Both the position numbers and the translations under genes were made by a program. The notes under the pieces are model-generated. The model saw only the letters and a program-made list of their open reading frames with translations, made no database searches and was not told the DNA's origin. A stretch of DNA of 64,000 nucleotides from Paratinospora sagittata (taxonomy: Eukaryota > Streptophyta > Magnoliopsida > Ranunculales > Menispermaceae), in contig JAYMFD010001271.1 in NCBI GenBank assembly GCA_035771175.1, forward strand, positions 3,162,001 to 3,226,000. The letters are read 5' to 3'. Positions 63,571 to 64,000 of the stretch are shown one piece after another (the stretch's first letter is position 1; every line of letters begins with the position of its first letter).

Positions 63571-63610
63571 TGACAAAAAGGCCTTATGTATACGTAAGGC
63601 CTTTTTGTCA
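63571..63610. repeat. Near-perfect palindrome joining the two foldback elements
   Basis: TGACAAAAAGGCCTTA is followed, after TGTATACG, by TAAGGCCTTTTTGTCA; the symmetry centre is between 63590 and 63591. The symmetry continues outwards into the GC-rich arms, so 63330-63590 and 63591-63864 are themselves a large inverted repeat. Confidence 0.85.
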
Positions 63611-64000
63611 CGCCCTGGGTTGCACAGCGTGCCCCCTACCCAGACGCGGGCGCACCACCACGACCGCAGCCGTGTGGCGAACACCTAGCCATTGTACCAC
63701 ATAATATTGTCCTATCGCCATATAGCAACCCAACCGCAGCTGGTGCACATCGAAACGATTATTTGTCTGCCACTATTCATGAATAGTACAGGGCCTCCCC
63801 CAGAATCGAACTCGAGACCTCCCTTAAGGAGTCCAATTTCGCATTCTGAGTAACCACTGAGCCAATGGTTCAGTGGCTACTCAAGTTGCGAAATCTAACC
63901 TTATGAGGAAGAGGTTGCGAGTTCGAACTTGGGGGAGGCCCTTTACTATTCATGAGAGAATAGTAGGGACAAATAATCGTTTCGATGTGCACCAGCTGCG
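63606..64000. mobile_element. Foldback element 2 (cut by the window end)
   Basis: Starts TGTCACGCCC; left arm 63606-63864, centre 63865, right arm 63866 to beyond 64000. Both arms carry CGAAACGATTATTTGTC or its complement where element 1 has CGCAACCACCCTTTGTCC, so each element has its own matched arm pair. The two tRNA-like heads are not identical here: the left is of the GAGTTCGATTCTGG type, the right has TGGTTCAGTGGCTACTC and GAGTTCGAACTTGGG with many changes between. Confidence 0.8.
63866..63933 (+). ncRNA. Diverged tRNA-like head of foldback element 2
   Basis: TGGTTCAGTGGCTA at 63866-63879 fits the A-box, and GAGTTCGAACTTGG at about 63919-63932 fits the B-box. The region between (AAGTTGCGAAATCTAACC...) differs clearly from its mirror copy 63800-63864, so this head either evolved separately or comes from another SINE subfamily. 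Confidence 0.55.

Larger units (their letters stand above)
63067..63575. mobile_element. Foldback element 1: head-to-head tRNA-like inverted repeat
   Basis: Left arm 63067-63328 and right arm 63330-63575 are reverse complements about base 63329. They match base for base for at least 65 bp on each side of the centre and then with small gaps; the right arm is 16 bp shorter near 63450. Termini are TGTCACGCCC and GGGCGTGACA. GC-rich, unlike the satellite. Each arm starts at the centre with a tRNA-like head and continues with an ACTATTCATGA-type short inverted repeat. It could be an inverted dimer of a tRNA-derived SINE, or a foldback carrier with LTR-like TG...CA ends. No coding capacity. Confidence 0.82.

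Noticed and set aside
63493..63684. 63-codon minus-strand frame across the foldback palindrome
   Set aside because: It spans the symmetry centre and reads both mirror arms; it is an artefact of the inverted repeat.

Overview
The window looks like nuclear heterochromatin of a flowering plant. It contains a chromovirus-type Ty3/gypsy retrotransposon of the Tekay/Del kind, primed by initiator tRNA-Met, with LTRs estimated at about 3 kb. It also contains tRNA-derived inverted repeats of a plant-SINE type, and no host gene that I can recognise. The species cannot be told from the sequence.

Almost everything outside the transposons (1-7106, 16323-63066) is one AT-rich tandem satellite with a monomer of about 1,141-1,150 bp. 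About 50 full or partial monomers are present, all in the same direction. I anchored them on the motif GGTTTTAAT. They start at 1, 1155, 2303, 3453, 4658, 5811, 6961, then (after the retrotransposon) 17326, 18633, 19780, 20929, 22078, 23227, 24376, 25519, 26666, 27809, 28952, 30094, 31232, 32375, 33522, 34656, 35804, 36628, 37777, 38918, 40059, 41200, 42341, 43482, 44631, 45774, 46915, 48062, [fused], 50027, 51165, 52313, 53463, 54291, 55429, 56257, 57208, 58475, 59625, 60723, 61871 and 62699. The short reading frames in these monomers are by-products of the repeat.

The array records its own history. It shows a chimeric monomer made by unequal exchange (4658-5810), a 2,298-bp dimer repeated twice (19780-24375), and a mosaic of three monomer types (24376-37673). 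It also shows a block of five seemingly identical 1,141-bp copies (37674-43415), a 1,965-bp tandem duplication (46949-50878), a lineage of 828-bp deleted monomers (53463, 55429, 61871), and a second-order duplication of about 3 kb (51.7-56.6 kb against 60.1-63.1 kb). Each monomer carries a 300-bp zone dense in ATAGC/GCTAT dyads.

The retrotransposon (7112-16322) is flanked by a perfect 5-bp target duplication, ATCAG, and its outer LTR ends are intact. Everything between two LTR breakpoints (8281-14085) is inverted, so gag-pol reads on the minus strand and a 2.36-kb LTR palindrome lies at its left end. The gag-pol reading frame is dead: the N-terminal part of gag is missing, there is one frameshift, and there are three in-frame stops. 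A 497-bp copy of the same LTR start lies at 3604-4100 inside a duplicated satellite segment, which orders the events.

From 63067 to the end, GC-rich foldback elements replace the satellite. Two head-to-head tRNA-like inverted repeats, joined by a short palindrome, form a nested palindrome that runs off the window.
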